From Desertifilum tharense IPPAS B-1220 (GTDB lineage: Bacteria > Cyanobacteriota > Cyanobacteriia > Cyanobacteriales > Desertifilaceae), in assembly GCF_001746915.1 (NCBI RefSeq), contig NZ_MJGC01000032.1, positions 62,001-126,000 of the forward strand: a stretch of DNA of 64,000 nucleotides. Reading direction: 5' to 3'. Shown piece by piece: positions 1 to 10,025 of this stretch (positions within the stretch are counted from its first letter, which is position 1; each line of letters opens with the position of its first letter). Below the pieces are notes generated by a model. It worked only from the letters and a program-made list of their open reading frames with translations. It was not told the DNA's origin and did not search any database. Position numbers and translations under genes: made by a program.

Positions 1-375
1 ATTGAAATTCGCGGCGGCAAATTCATTCTCCCCCAGGCAATTGTTGCCTACGGCAATATGCAACTGGTTGAAGATGTCTTTCAAGAAATTCAAGCCTTAC
101 TCGCCAACAAGAATATTAATAGCCTCAAGCGCTTAAGAGTGCATAATCTGATACAACCTGAGAAAGCCAGCCCCAAACCGCAATCGCTCAACCGAGTTTC
201 TCTCAAAGAATCCATTAAAAAGCGATTGGATTTAACATTTTTTAATCAATCCTGGGTCAAGGCGTTGCAGTCTCTTTTACCCCTATTCCAAGACCAACCG
301 CAACTCACGGTTGGCTATAGCGAAAGAAATTTGCAATATCTTATTTCCGAATTCGATCGGCGAATGATAAATTAA
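1..375 (+). CDS. C-terminal part of an unrecognised protein (5' truncated)
   Basis: The reading frame is open from base 1 to a TAA at 373-375, so this is the tail of a gene that begins outside the window. An internal ATG at 58 exists, but the 19 codons before it read as ordinary protein, which favours a longer gene. The visible 124 residues are mixed helical, with a basic middle part and a C-terminal region rich in Leu and Gln. I do not recognise the family. It is followed 90 bases later by ureC on the same strand but does not resemble UreB or UreA. Confidence 0.6.
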   Translation: MEIRGGKFILPQAIVAYGNMQLVEDVFQEIQALLANKNINSLKRLRVHNLIQPEKASPKPQSLNRVSLKESIKKRLDLTFFNQSWVKALQSLLPLFQDQPQLTVGYSERNLQYLISEFDRRMIN

Positions 376-465
376 GGGCAACCTAACCGATCGAATGCCG
401 ATCGCCGCACTTTTGCATGGGATCGCCAAAACTGCAATTTTAAGGGTAAGTGAGGAGCAAGCGTC

Positions 466-2175
466 ATGAGTTATCGAATGGATCGGCGGGCCTATGCGGA
501 GACTTATGGCCCCACTGTAGGCGATCGCATCCGCCTAGCCGACACCGAATTAATAATTGAAGTCGAACGCGACTTAACCACCTACGGCGATGAAGTCAAA
601 TTTGGCGGCGGGAAAGTCATCCGCGATGGTATGGGCCAATCTCCGATTACCAACGCCGATGGGGCCGTTGATACAGTGATTACCAACGCCTTAATCCTCG
701 ACTGGTGGGGCATCATCAAAGCCGACATTGGGATTAAAGACGGCAAAATATACAAAATTGGCAAAGCCGGAAATCCTTACATTCAAGATAACGTCGATAT
801 TATTATTGGCCCCGGCACCGAAGCGATCGCCGGAGAAGGAATGATCCTCACCGCCGGGGGGATAGATAGCCACATTCACTTTATCTGCCCGCAACAAATC
901 GAAGTGGCGATCGCCTCCGGAGTCACCACCCTGATTGGCGGCGGAACAGGCCCGGCGACGGGAACCAACGCCACCACCTGCACCCCTGGCCCCTGGCACA
1001 TCTACCGGATGTTGCAAGCCGCCGACGCCTTCCCCATCAACATCGGCTATTCAGGTAAAGGCAATAGCGCCCGACCCGAAGGACTCATCGAACAGATTCA
1101 AGCCGGAGTCATTGGACTCAAACTCCACGAAGACTGGGGAACCACCCCCGCTACCATCGACACCTGCTTAAGCGTCGCCGACGAATATGACGTGCAAGTC
1201 GCCATCCACACCGATACCCTGAATGAAGCCGGATTTGTGGAAGACACCATTCAAGCATTTAAAAACCGCGCCATCCACACCTACCACACCGAAGGCGCAG
1301 GCGGCGGACATGCCCCCGATATTATCAAAGTCTGCGGTCAAGCCAACGTTCTCCCCTCATCCACCAACCCCACAAGACCGTATACCCTCAACACCCTGGA
1401 AGAACACCTCGATATGTTGATGGTGTGTCACCACTTGGATCGCAGCATTCCCGAAGATGTCGCCTTTGCTGAGTCGCGCATCCGCAGAGAAACGATCGCA
1501 GCCGAAGATATTTTGCACGACTTAGGCGCATTTAGCATGATCTCCTCCGACTCCCAAGCAATGGGAAGAGTGGGGGAAGTGATTATCCGTACCTGGCAAA
1601 CCGCCCACAAAATGAAAGTCCAGCGGGGACCTTTAGAAGCCGATTCCTCACAAAACGATAACTTTCGGGCCAAGCGGTACATCGCAAAATATACAATTAA
1701 CCCCGCCATTACCCACGGGATTGCAAATTCTGTGGGATCGGTAGAGGAAGGCAAACTCGCGGATTTATGCCTGTGGAAACCTGCCTTTTTTGGCGTCAAA
1801 CCGGAAATTGTGATTAAAGGCGGCGCGATCGCCTACGCCCAAATGGGAGACGCCAACGCCAGCATCCCCACCCCGCAACCGATCCACATGCGGCCCATGT
1901 TTGCCAGCTTTGGCGGGGCGATCGCCACCACCTCTTTAACCTTTATTTCTCAAGCCGCCCTAGAAGCAGATATCCCAACTCAGTTAAAATTACAGAAACC
2001 CGGAGTTGCCGTTTCAGGAACTCGCCAACTCACTAAGCGAGACCTTAAACTAAATGAAGCCTTACCGCACATTGAAGTCGATCCGGAAACCTACGAAGTC
2101 AGGGCTGATGGTCAGCTTTTAACGTGCGAACCTGCAACGATACTCCCGATGGCTCAACGTTACTTTCTGTTTTAA
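466..2175 (+). CDS. ureC: Urease alpha subunit
   Basis: This 569-residue protein is the catalytic subunit of nickel urease, which hydrolyses urea to ammonia and carbamate in the cytoplasm. The nickel ligands are visible: H136 and H138 (HIH), K219 (the lysine that is carbamylated, in GLKLHEDWG), H248, H274 and D362. The flap carries C321 and H322/H323 in the stretch [12 protein letters not shown]. Length is normal for the family. The start is supported by a GAGGAG ribosome-binding site about 8 bases upstream. No other urease or accessory gene is next to it in the window; scattered ure genes are known in cyanobacteria. Confidence 0.97.
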   Translation: MSYRMDRRAYAETYGPTVGDRIRLADTELIIEVERDLTTYGDEVKFGGGKVIRDGMGQSPITNADGAVDTVITNALILDWWGIIKADIGIKDGKIYKIGKAGNPYIQDNVDIIIGPGTEAIAGEGMILTAGGIDSHIHFICPQQIEVAIASGVTTLIGGGTGPATGTNATTCTPGPWHIYRMLQAADAFPINIGYSGKGNSARPEGLIEQIQAGVIGLKLHEDWGTTPATIDTCLSVADEYDVQVAIHTDTLNEAGFVEDTIQAFKNRAIHTYHTEGAGGGHAPDIIKVCGQANVLPSSTNPTRPYTLNTLEEHLDMLMVCHHLDRSIPEDVAFAESRIRRETIAAEDILHDLGAFSMISSDSQAMGRVGEVIIRTWQTAHKMKVQRGPLEADSSQNDNFRAKRYIAKYTINPAITHGIANSVGSVEEGKLADLCLWKPAFFGVKPEIVIKGGAIAYAQMGDANASIPTPQPIHMRPMFASFGGAIATTSLTFISQAALEADIPTQLKLQKPGVAVSGTRQLTKRDLKLNEALPHIEVDPETYEVRADGQLLTCEPATILPMAQRYFLF

Positions 2176-2420
2176 GAGTGCAATTTGTTGTCTTCTCTCT
2201 CAAGCAGTTCCCCCTCTTTCAATTTCCAGCGAAAAACTTATTCCCTGGAAATCGCTTTCTTGCAGGAAATAGAATTGATTTACTCAAAAAGGTGGAGAAT
2301 CAATCAAAAGAGTGAGGTAAATTTTGCAGTAACGCGCCAAAATTTTGACGAGTCTCTGAAGCATTCAGACCTCTCAATAACTGATGTTTTAATTCCTTAT
2401 TTAGAGAACACTTTTTACAG

Positions 2421-3545
2421 ATGAGCCATTCGTCTTTTGCTAACTTCAGTCAAAAAGATCGCATCCTCGTCGTTGATGACTCTCCAGACAACTGTTTCTT
2501 GATTCAATCCATTTTAGAGGAAGAAGGCTACGAAATTACCATTGCCGAAAGTGGTAAAGCCGCCCTTGCTGAAGTGGAAGCCTCTCCCCCGGATCTCGTC
2601 CTGCTGGATATCATGATGCCAGATATGGATGGTTACGAAGTCACGCAGCGCCTCCGGGATAATAAATCGCTGCCTTTTATGCCGATCCTGTTGATTACCG
2701 CCCACGATCAACCCAGCGTCGTCAAAGGCTTGGATTTAGGGGCAGACGACTTTATCCGCAAACCCGTGGAGTTTGACGAGTTATTAGCGCGAGTGCGATC
2801 GCTCCTCCGCCTCAAGCATAGCGTTGACGAACGCGATCACATCGCCCGCCAGCGCGAAGACTTCGTATCTCGCCTCACCCACGATCTGCGTACCCCCCTA
2901 GTGGCTGCCGATCGGATGTTGAACCTCTTTCAGCAAGGGGCATTTGGCGAACTCAACCCCGGCGTTGTCGAAGTGGTGACTACCATGATTAGCAGCAATC
3001 AAAACCTGCTCAAAATGGTGAACCAACTCCTAGAAGTCTATCGCTATGAAGCAGGACGCAAAAACTTAGCCTTTTCTCCGCTAGATTTGCCCGAACTTTT
3101 GCAAGAAATTTGTCAAGAATTAAAACCTTTAGCCTTAGAAAAGGAGCTTGAACTTAAACTTCAAATTAATTCTGATGTGGAAAACATGAAGGGCAAAGTT
3201 TTAGGCGATCGCATCGAACTGCGCCGAGTTTTAACCAACTTAATTGGCAATGCCATTAAGTTTACCGATACCGGATTTGTTGCTATTAACCTCAAACGAA
3301 TTGAAAGTCCTTCATCGTCAGATCGCGTAGCCATTGAAGTCCAAGATACGGGTTCGGGGATTTCTCCCCAAGAACAAGCAACCTTATTTGAACGCTTCCG
3401 CACCGGCAGCCACAAAAGAGCAGGTAGCGGTTTAGGATTATACCTATCGCGCCAAATTACAGAAGCCCACAATGGCACCCTTAACTTATCTTCGCAGGTG
3501 GGAAAAGGAAGCGTCTTTACGGTGAAATTGCCGATCCATAGCTAA
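2421..3545 (+). CDS. Response regulator-histidine kinase hybrid
   Basis: This 374-residue cytoplasmic signalling protein has a receiver domain first (residues about 14-130: acidic pair D19/D20, phospho-acceptor D63, K114 in RKP). A HisKA dimerisation domain follows with H154 in THDLRTP, then an ATPase domain with an N box (NLIGNAIKFT), a G1 box (DTGSGI) and a G2 box (GSGLGL). There is no transmembrane segment, so the input is probably phosphate passed from another kinase. The receiver-first order is common in cyanobacteria. The preceding 245 bases after ureC show no convincing gene. Confidence 0.9.
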   Translation: MSHSSFANFSQKDRILVVDDSPDNCFLIQSILEEEGYEITIAESGKAALAEVEASPPDLVLLDIMMPDMDGYEVTQRLRDNKSLPFMPILLITAHDQPSVVKGLDLGADDFIRKPVEFDELLARVRSLLRLKHSVDERDHIARQREDFVSRLTHDLRTPLVAADRMLNLFQQGAFGELNPGVVEVVTTMISSNQNLLKMVNQLLEVYRYEAGRKNLAFSPLDLPELLQEICQELKPLALEKELELKLQINSDVENMKGKVLGDRIELRRVLTNLIGNAIKFTDTGFVAINLKRIESPSSSDRVAIEVQDTGSGISPQEQATLFERFRTGSHKRAGSGLGLYLSRQITEAHNGTLNLSSQVGKGSVFTVKLPIHS

Positions 3546-3688
3546 AGCCTCACCCTCTCGCCAATCAACAATTATGATGAAGAGATTGATAGGTTTAGCG
3601 ATCGATCGTCGCGTGCAAAGCAAGCCTCGCTCGTTTTTTGTTTCAGGGTTTAGGTTGAATTTCAATCCGTTAACAGGGCTTTAAACTC

Positions 3689-5056
3689 ATGCACTCCATT
3701 CCGCAAATTCTGCAACAGCAACGAGAGTTTTTTCAAACCGGTCAAACCCGCCCCCTTGAGTTTAGAATCGCTCAACTTAAGCGATTAAAACAAGCAATTT
3801 TAGACGCCAAAGACGATATCATTGCCGCAGTCAACGCCGATTTAGGGAAACCCGAACTTGAAGCTTACCTCTCTGAAATTGGCGTCGTCAGAGAAATTGA
3901 AGATATCCTCAAAAAGCTGAAATCTTGGGTAAAGCCGCAAAACGTTAAAGTCCCCATCGACCAATTTCCAGCCCGTGCCCAAATTTACTCAGAACCGTTA
4001 GGGGTTGTTCTAATTATTAGCCCTTGGAACTATCCCTTTTACTTAGTCATCTCTCCCCTCATTGCTGCGATCGCCGCTGGCAACTGTATTATTGTTAAAC
4101 CCTCAGAAATTGCCGCCCGTACCTCCCAAGTTATTGCTAACTTAATTACTAAAACCTTCGATCCCCACTACATTGCAGCCCTTGAAGGCGGCGTTGAAAC
4201 TAGCCAAGAACTCCTCGCCCAACGCTTCGACCATATCTTCTTTACCGGGGGAACCGCCATCGGCAAAATTGTCATGGAAGCCGCCGCCAAACACCTCACC
4301 CCCGTTACCCTAGAACTAGGTGGAAAAAGCCCCTGCATCGTCGATACCGATATTGACCTCAACACCGCCGCCAGACGCATCACCTGGGGAAAATTCCTCA
4401 ACACCGGACAAACCTGTATCGCCCCCGACTATCTACTCGTCGATCGCCAGATCAAGCCCGCTTTACTTGATAAAATTAAAGCGCAAATTCTCGAATTTTA
4501 CGGCGAGAACCCCGCCAAAAGCCCCGACTACGGCAGAATTATTAACCAAAAGCAATTTTCCCGCCTCGCTAGCTTACTCAACGATGGGAACATCATTATC
4601 GGCGGAGACACCCTCCCCGAAGAACGCTACATCGCCCCAACCGTCATCGATAACATCAGTTGGGATGCGCCCATCATGCAAGCAGAAATTTTTGGGCCAA
4701 TCCTCCCAGTTTTAGAGTATAGCGACCTCTCAGACGCGATCGCCCAAATCAACGCCCGACCCAAACCCCTCGCCCTCTACCTCTTTTCCCGAAATACCGC
4801 CCATCAGCAACAAGTCCTAGAACAAACCTCTTCAGGTGGCGTTTGTCTCAACGATACGATTATGCACATTGGCGTTGCTGACTTACCCTTCGGCGGCGTC
4901 GGTAATAGCGGTATGGGTTCCTATCACGGAAAAGCTGGCTTCGATACCTTCTCTCACCAAAAAAGCGTCCTCAAAAAAGGCTTCCGCCTCGATCTCAACT
5001 GGCGCTACGCCCCTTATGCAGGGAAGTTGGATTTGATTAAGAAAATTATCCGCTGA
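3689..5056 (+). CDS. Aldehyde dehydrogenase, class 3-like
   Basis: The 455-residue protein belongs to the NAD(P)-dependent aldehyde dehydrogenases, which oxidise aldehydes to acids. The general base E209 (LELGGKSP) and the catalytic nucleophile C243 (NTGQTC) are present, as are the cofactor-binding SPWNYP motif (111-116) and the FTGGTAIG loop (185-192). The length and the C-terminal stretch with LPFGGVGNSGMG resemble the short fatty-aldehyde and apocarotenal dehydrogenases (class 3). The substrate cannot be told from the sequence. The carotenoid-type enzyme downstream is suggestive, but the two are separated by a repeat-rich 221-base gap. Confidence 0.93.
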   Translation: MHSIPQILQQQREFFQTGQTRPLEFRIAQLKRLKQAILDAKDDIIAAVNADLGKPELEAYLSEIGVVREIEDILKKLKSWVKPQNVKVPIDQFPARAQIYSEPLGVVLIISPWNYPFYLVISPLIAAIAAGNCIIVKPSEIAARTSQVIANLITKTFDPHYIAALEGGVETSQELLAQRFDHIFFTGGTAIGKIVMEAAAKHLTPVTLELGGKSPCIVDTDIDLNTAARRITWGKFLNTGQTCIAPDYLLVDRQIKPALLDKIKAQILEFYGENPAKSPDYGRIINQKQFSRLASLLNDGNIIIGGDTLPEERYIAPTVIDNISWDAPIMQAEIFGPILPVLEYSDLSDAIAQINARPKPLALYLFSRNTAHQQQVLEQTSSGGVCLNDTIMHIGVADLPFGGVGNSGMGSYHGKAGFDTFSHQKSVLKKGFRLDLNWRYAPYAGKLDLIKKIIR

Positions 5057-5275
5057 GGAGGATGGGGGAAGTGAGTGCTGAGTGGGAAGTGAGTGCTGAG
5101 TGTAAAGTGCTGAGTGCTGAGAAGTATAGCAGTCAGTCAGCCTTTACCCCTTCTTCTCCCCCAACCCCTAACTCCCAATTCCTAACTCCCTTCTTCTCCC
5201 CCAACCCCTAACTCCCAATTCCCAACTCCCTTCTTCTCCCCCATCCTCTTCTCACTCGGAACTCGGAACTCAAAA
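5057..5275. repeat. Low-complexity intergenic repeat, copy 1
   Basis: The gap contains purine-rich units of the type GAGTGCTGAGTG, then a pyrimidine-rich tract with repeated CCCAACCCCTAACTCCC and CCTTCTTCTCCC units. The same two unit types recur at 31456-31640 and 41971-42438. The purine part and the pyrimidine part are roughly complementary, so the transcript could fold back. No coding function is seen. Confidence 0.7.
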
Positions 5276-5277
5276 TA

Positions 5278-6834
5278 ATGACTTTAACCGAACAAATTCT
5301 TTCACAACTGAACGGCGATGTTTTGGGGGGGCTGCGGAAGGCGGATCGGCTTTGGCAGAATCTTCGAGAACAGACATTACCCGTTCCTGGGGTTGTCACC
5401 TCAGAGATAGGCGAATTGCCTAACCTTGACTGGGATGTGGTGGTGAGTGGGGGGACGTTGGGAATTGCGATCGCCACGGCCTTACAATTGCGAGGAAGGC
5501 GGGTTTTGCTGTTGGAAAGAGGCAAACTGCGGGGGCGCGATCAAGAATGGAATATCTCTCGCGATGAATTTGCCACCCTGGTTGAACAAGGGTTATTAAC
5601 CGCTGAGGAACTCCAAAGGGCGATCGCCACCGAGTATAACCCCGCCCGCATCTATTTTCCCGGTAGTCCTGAAATTGGCGTCCGAGATGTCCTTAACATC
5701 GGCGTAGACCCCGTTTATTTACTAGAAACCTTAAAAAACAGATTTCTATCAGCAGGCGGTCAACTGCTGGAAAACACGCCCTTTAACAGCGCCACAATTC
5801 ATCCCAACGGCGTGCAAATCTCTGCCGGAGAACAAATCCTCACCACTCGCCTACTCATTGATGCAATGGGGCATTTTTCCCCCATCGTTCGCCAAGCCCG
5901 AAACGGCAAAACCCCCGATGCGGTGTGTTTAGTCGTGGGGAGTTGCGCCACGGGCTACCCGGAAAACTCTAGCGGCGATCTAATTGCTAGCTTTACGCCT
6001 GCAATCCACCAGTGTCAATACTTTTGGGAAGCTTTCCCCGCCAGAGATGGGCGAACCACCTACCTATTCACCTATCTCGATGCCGATCCGCAACGCTTCA
6101 GTTTAGAATTTCTCTTTGAAGAATATCTCCGCCTCTTACCAGAATATCAACAGGTTCAACTCGACCAATTGCAGTTTCAACGCGCCCTGTTTGGCTTTTT
6201 CCCCTGCTATCAAGATAGCCCCTTAAAAACGCCCTTCAACCGGATTTTACCCGTGGGAGATAGTAGTGGCAGTCAATCTCCGTTAAGCTTTGGCGGGTTT
6301 GGGGCAACCATTCGCCACCTGCAACGGCTAACCAAGGGCATAGACAGCGCCTTAGAAGCGGATGCGTTAAGCGCTAGCGCCCTCGCCCGGTTGCAACCCT
6401 ATCAGCCGAATTTGTCCGTCACCTGGCTATTTCAGCGGGCGATGAGTATGGGAATGCAGCAAAACCTCGATCCGCAGCAAATTAACCAACTGCTGGCGGT
6501 TGTGTTCCCGATTATGGATAAATTGGGAGATGACGTGCTGCGTCCGTTCTTACAGGATGTGGTACAGTTTAGTCCGTTGACGCAAACGTTGATCGAAACA
6601 GCCCTCAGTTCTCCGGGTTTGATTGCTAAAGTGGTTCCCCAAGTAGGGTTAGGGATGTTACTGAACTGGATGAGACATTATCTTAACCTGGGCGTTTATA
6701 CAGGGTTGTATGCTGCGAGTCAAGCGATGGGAATCAGTGATTGGATCGATAATCTCCCGCCAAAACAACGTTATTATGGTCAACGTCTTGTAGAGGCTTG
6801 GCAATATGGTTCTGGAAAGGATTACCAGCATTAG
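5278..6834 (+). CDS. cruP: FAD-dependent CruP-like protein (lycopene cyclase-related family)
   Basis: The 518-residue flavoprotein has a Rossmann FAD site (GGTLGIAIATAL, about residues 59-70) ending in an LLLER acidic strand. It is followed by RGRDQEWNISRDE, the stretch I associate with the CruA/CruP family of cyanobacteria and plants. CruP is related to the CruA lycopene cyclase, but it has been linked to limiting carotenoid epoxidation and oxidative stress rather than clear cyclase activity. I assign CruP rather than CruA on length and this motif, which is a judgement by eye. No signal peptide is visible. The gene follows repeat copy 1 and stands alone. Confidence 0.75.
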   Translation: MTLTEQILSQLNGDVLGGLRKADRLWQNLREQTLPVPGVVTSEIGELPNLDWDVVVSGGTLGIAIATALQLRGRRVLLLERGKLRGRDQEWNISRDEFATLVEQGLLTAEELQRAIATEYNPARIYFPGSPEIGVRDVLNIGVDPVYLLETLKNRFLSAGGQLLENTPFNSATIHPNGVQISAGEQILTTRLLIDAMGHFSPIVRQARNGKTPDAVCLVVGSCATGYPENSSGDLIASFTPAIHQCQYFWEAFPARDGRTTYLFTYLDADPQRFSLEFLFEEYLRLLPEYQQVQLDQLQFQRALFGFFPCYQDSPLKTPFNRILPVGDSSGSQSPLSFGGFGATIRHLQRLTKGIDSALEADALSASALARLQPYQPNLSVTWLFQRAMSMGMQQNLDPQQINQLLAVVFPIMDKLGDDVLRPFLQDVVQFSPLTQTLIETALSSPGLIAKVVPQVGLGMLLNWMRHYLNLGVYTGLYAASQAMGISDWIDNLPPKQRYYGQRLVEAWQYGSGKDYQH

Positions 6835-6951
6835 CAGATTTGAGACAAACTCTGACCCAGATTTTAATTAAATATCACCTAGAGAAGATTAAAACCCTTG
6901 GCGATGCCTATAGGGTAGTAGGAAGATTGCCCCCAATCACCTTACCCCGGC

Positions 6952-7044
6952 TTGACTGACAATCAAGAGAGTCGCGTAGGTTGGGTTGAGATCCGAAACC
7001 CAACAGCAGCCAGCATCGGACTTTCAGCAGTGAGTGTCAGTCAA
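6952..7044. mobile_element. MITE-like element, copy A
   Basis: The 93-base element is bounded by perfect 10-base inverted repeats, TTGACTGACA at 6952-6961 and TGTCAGTCAA at 7035-7044. Its interior has GTAGGTTGGGTT and AAACCCAACAGCAGCCAG, shared with copy B at 14787-14915. It has no coding capacity. It lies between the CruP-like gene and the SirB1-like gene. Confidence 0.6.
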
Positions 7045-7110
7045 TTAGCACCTTACCCTTAAACCAGCCCAGCGCCACGGATAGCGATCGCCCTTTTTAC
7101 AATAAGACCT

Positions 7111-7938
7111 ATGGATTTTCCCCTAGCTAGACAGCACTTCTACCAAGAAGTTCAACAGCCTGACGAACAGATTAATTTAGCGAAAGCTGCCCTATCTATC
7201 GCCGCCGAAGAGTATCCCAATTTAGAGTTTGAATTGTATCTCAATGCGCTGGATACAATGGCTCAGGAAGTGGAGGAACGCTTACCCCCAGAACGCTATC
7301 CTTTGCGAGTCGTGCAAACGCTGAATCGTTACTTATATGAAGACGTGGGCTTTTGCGGAAATACTGACAATTACTACGATCCGCGCAATAGTTTTCTCAA
7401 TGAGGTAATCGATCGACGGACGGGTATTCCTATTACATTAGCTGTCATTTATTTAGAAGTGGCTCAACGGATCGACTTTCCCATGATTGGAATTGGGATG
7501 CCGGGACATTTTTTAGTTCGCCCGAATTTTGCCGACGCCGGAATTTTTATCGATGTATTTAATCGCGGCGAAATCTTATTTCCCGAAGATTGTCAAGACA
7601 AATTAAAACAACTTTACGGGCGGGCGATTGAATTAACACCCGAAGTTATTCCTCCGGTGAATTCTCGGCAAATCTTAGCGCGAATGCTAACCAATCTGAA
7701 AATGATTTATCTCACGCGCCAAGAACAACTCAAAGCGTTAGCGGCGATTGAACGAATTTTACTCCTGTTTCCCGATTCGCCCTTAGAATTGCGCGATCGC
7801 GGTTTGCTTTACTATCAACTTCAACGCCGAACCTTAGCCATGCAAGACTTAGAAAGCTACCTGGATCGCCTGCCAATGGCTGAAGATGCCCCCGTGATTC
7901 TCCAACTCATAAACCAACTCAAAAGAGGGTTATTTTAA
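7111..7938 (+). CDS. SirB1-like protein with transglutaminase-like and TPR regions
   Basis: The 275-residue protein matches the SirB1/transglutaminase-like family: an N-terminal helical part, then the conserved core with FLNEVIDRRTGIPITL and GMPGHFLVR, and a C-terminal TPR-like region (about 185-270). The biochemical role of the family is not established. The gene ends convergently with the HAD hydrolase, the two sharing 4 bases at their 3' ends. The start follows a short gap after MITE copy A. Confidence 0.85.
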   Translation: MDFPLARQHFYQEVQQPDEQINLAKAALSIAAEEYPNLEFELYLNALDTMAQEVEERLPPERYPLRVVQTLNRYLYEDVGFCGNTDNYYDPRNSFLNEVIDRRTGIPITLAVIYLEVAQRIDFPMIGIGMPGHFLVRPNFADAGIFIDVFNRGEILFPEDCQDKLKQLYGRAIELTPEVIPPVNSRQILARMLTNLKMIYLTRQEQLKALAAIERILLLFPDSPLELRDRGLLYYQLQRRTLAMQDLESYLDRLPMAEDAPVILQLINQLKRGLF

Positions 7939-8591
7939 CCCCCTCCTTTCAGTTGTTTTAACTGATGAATAACAACCGCCAACTCTTCAGGAGAATGAAT
8001 CAAAAAATCCGGGTGATGTTTGGCCAAAATTTCGGGCGAATTGAATCCCCAACCCACCGCAATGACTTGAATGCCAGTCTGTTGTGCGGCTTCAATATCG
8101 CGCGTTTCATCGCCCACATACACCACGGATTGAGGAGACAGATTGGTTCGCTTCAGGAAATGCTTAATCACCCGCGACTTACCAAACAACTTCATCTCCG
8201 AATAAACAAAATCAAAGAGGTTTTGTAACTTGTTGTTTTCTAGAAAAAACAAAACATTCTCTTGAGCATTCGACGTAACAATTCCCAACTGATTGCCCTG
8301 GGCTTTTAAATCCAGCAAAACATCTCGAATTCCCGAAATCGGAGCCAGTAAATGAATCTCCTGATTTAACTCCGATCGCACCTTTCGCAACAAAAAAGGT
8401 AGCTTAAAGACCGAAACCCCAGATTGTCGAATCACCTCCCTAGAAGTCAGTTGTTTAAGCCGCACAACATCTTCTGGACTAGCAGGTTTATACCCAAATT
8501 CAGAGGATAAACGATTGGTAATTCTTACAATCGCATCCAGCGTATCGGCCAAAGTACCATCAAAATCAAACAGAATGACTTTAATACTCAT
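7935..8591 (-). CDS. HAD-family phosphatase (phosphoglycolate phosphatase-like)
   Basis: The 218-residue protein has all four HAD motifs: DFDGTLADT (nucleophile D9 and acid D11), the VTSN threonine/serine motif, a lysine in the [11 protein letters not shown] region and [10 protein letters not shown]. The helical cap between motifs I and II fits the Gph-like subfamily, which removes phosphate from small sugar phosphates. The true substrate is unknown. Its start overlaps the stop of queG by 4 bases, so the two genes are probably co-transcribed and translationally coupled. Confidence 0.88.
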   Translation of the reverse strand: MSIKVILFDFDGTLADTLDAIVRITNRLSSEFGYKPASPEDVVRLKQLTSREVIRQSGVSVFKLPFLLRKVRSELNQEIHLLAPISGIRDVLLDLKAQGNQLGIVTSNAQENVLFFLENNKLQNLFDFVYSEMKLFGKSRVIKHFLKRTNLSPQSVVYVGDETRDIEAAQQTGIQVIAVGWGFNSPEILAKHHPDFLIHSPEELAVVIHQLKQLKGGG

Positions 8592-9544
8592 GGATTGGGA
8601 TGAGCGGAAGCAACCTCCAGGGATGCCTCAAGATTAGCACGGGCATTGCGCCGCCACATCTGAGGTTTAATGCGGCGTAAAGCCGAAGCCACAAACCGCC
8701 GATCCCATTCTTCCTCAGACAAATTGGCTAATTCTGCCAGCGTGGGGGCCAGATTATGGGGATAAGGCGTAAAATCTGCCACATCCGTCGGTTGAGCAAA
8801 ACGTTGATTCCAAGGACAAACCTCTTGGCAGATATCGCACCCCGCTACCCACCCTTCTAGATGCGGCGCGATCGCCTCCGGGAGATCGGCCTCGCGATTC
8901 TCAATCGTATGATAAGCGATGCAGCGATTGGCATCCACCACAAACGGCTGCGCGATCGCCCCCGTCGGACAAGCCTCTAAACAGCGCGTGCAAGTACCGC
9001 AATGCTGCGTATGCGGGCGATCCGGCGTTAAGTATCGATCTACCAATACCTCGCCTAAAAAGACCCAAGATCCATATTGACGGGTAATTGCATTCCCATT
9101 TTTAGCAATCCAACCCAGTCCGGCCGCTTGCGCCCAAACCTTATCTTGCACCGGCCCCGTATCGGCATAATAGCGGGTTTGCAGCCCTTGCGCTTCCAGC
9201 CACAGACTGAAGGCCTTCAACTTCTTGTGCATTACCTTATGATAATCGCGTCCCCAACCATAGCGGGAGATTTTGGCATACTTAGCCCCAGGCGGGCGTT
9301 GGTAGGGCGTATAGTAATTAAGCGCCACGCAAACCACCGACTGCACATTCGGCATCACCTCGCGCACATCTTGGCGGCGGGGGTTCGCCATCCACGCCAT
9401 ATCCGCTTGGTAGCCTAACGCCAACCAGCTTTGCAGGCGTTCTACCGCCTCCTTAACCAGTTCGTTATCCACCGAGGCAATTCCTACCAAGTGAAACCCC
9501 AGTTCTAATGCTTTTTGCTTAACCCGATCGGCATTTAAATTCAT
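8588..9544 (-). CDS. queG: Epoxyqueuosine reductase
   Basis: The 318-residue enzyme catalyses the last step of queuosine synthesis in tRNA, reducing epoxyqueuosine with cobalamin and iron-sulfur clusters. The sequence shows the active-site aspartate in YADTGP, the cobalamin-domain stretch [12 protein letters not shown], and two ferredoxin-type cluster sites: [12 protein letters not shown], and [11 protein letters not shown] together with an isolated Cys in CIAYHT. Length is typical of short QueG proteins. It is divergent from the CTDH gene and heads the two-gene unit with the HAD phosphatase. Confidence 0.95.
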   Translation of the reverse strand: MNLNADRVKQKALELGFHLVGIASVDNELVKEAVERLQSWLALGYQADMAWMANPRRQDVREVMPNVQSVVCVALNYYTPYQRPPGAKYAKISRYGWGRDYHKVMHKKLKAFSLWLEAQGLQTRYYADTGPVQDKVWAQAAGLGWIAKNGNAITRQYGSWVFLGEVLVDRYLTPDRPHTQHCGTCTRCLEACPTGAIAQPFVVDANRCIAYHTIENREADLPEAIAPHLEGWVAGCDICQEVCPWNQRFAQPTDVADFTPYPHNLAPTLAELANLSEEEWDRRFVASALRRIKPQMWRRNARANLEASLEVASAHPNP

Positions 9545-9629
9545 GATCCTTCCCTAGGCACAGGTGTTTTAAAGGGCTGCTGTTCGATCATAGAAAAACC
9601 GCCAAAGCTGTTTTGTTAAACGCAACCTT

Positions 9630-10025
9630 ATGCAAACGACCGATCGGACGCAAACAACCCAGACTTTGCCGATCCCAGCGATCGCGCAATACTTCGCCAC
9701 CATGAACGCCCAAGACTACGCGCAAACAGCCGCCCTGTTTGCCTCAGAGGGCATTCTGCATCCCCCCTTCGAGTCCGATATTATCGGCCCGGAGGCGATC
9801 GCGCAATACCTGAAAGCCGAAGCCACGGGAATGCAACTCCAACCCCGCCAGATCGAAGAACAGGGCGATCGCACTTACCAAGTGACCGGGAAAGTCAAAA
9901 CCTCGCTATTTACCGTCAATGTAGCTTGGTTCTTTATCCTCAACCCCGATCGCCAGATCGCCAGCGTCACCGTTAAACTGATCGCCTCTCCTCAAGAACT
10001 CCTCAAACTGCGTTCCCGTGCTTAG
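9630..10025 (+). CDS. Orange carotenoid protein C-terminal domain homologue (CTDH), NTF2-like
   Basis: The 131-residue protein is one NTF2-like domain that closely resembles the C-terminal half of the orange carotenoid protein: [48 protein letters not shown] and LIASPQELL. The tyrosine (Y21) and tryptophan (VNVAW) that hydrogen-bond the ketocarotenoid in OCP are kept. There is no N-terminal helical domain, so it is a stand-alone CTDH, a group described as carotenoid carriers and quenchers. It contains no cysteine, unlike the CTDH clade with a conserved Cys used in dimer control. Its stop codon overlaps that of convergent dnaA. Confidence 0.85.
   Translation: MQTTDRTQTTQTLPIPAIAQYFATMNAQDYAQTAALFASEGILHPPFESDIIGPEAIAQYLKAEATGMQLQPRQIEEQGDRTYQVTGKVKTSLFTVNVAWFFILNPDRQIASVTVKLIASPQELLKLRSRA

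Noticed and set aside
2185..2424. 79-residue frame ending with a 4-base overlap on the response regulator gene
   Set aside because: The low-complexity serine-rich start and AT-rich composition look non-coding, and no family is recognised.
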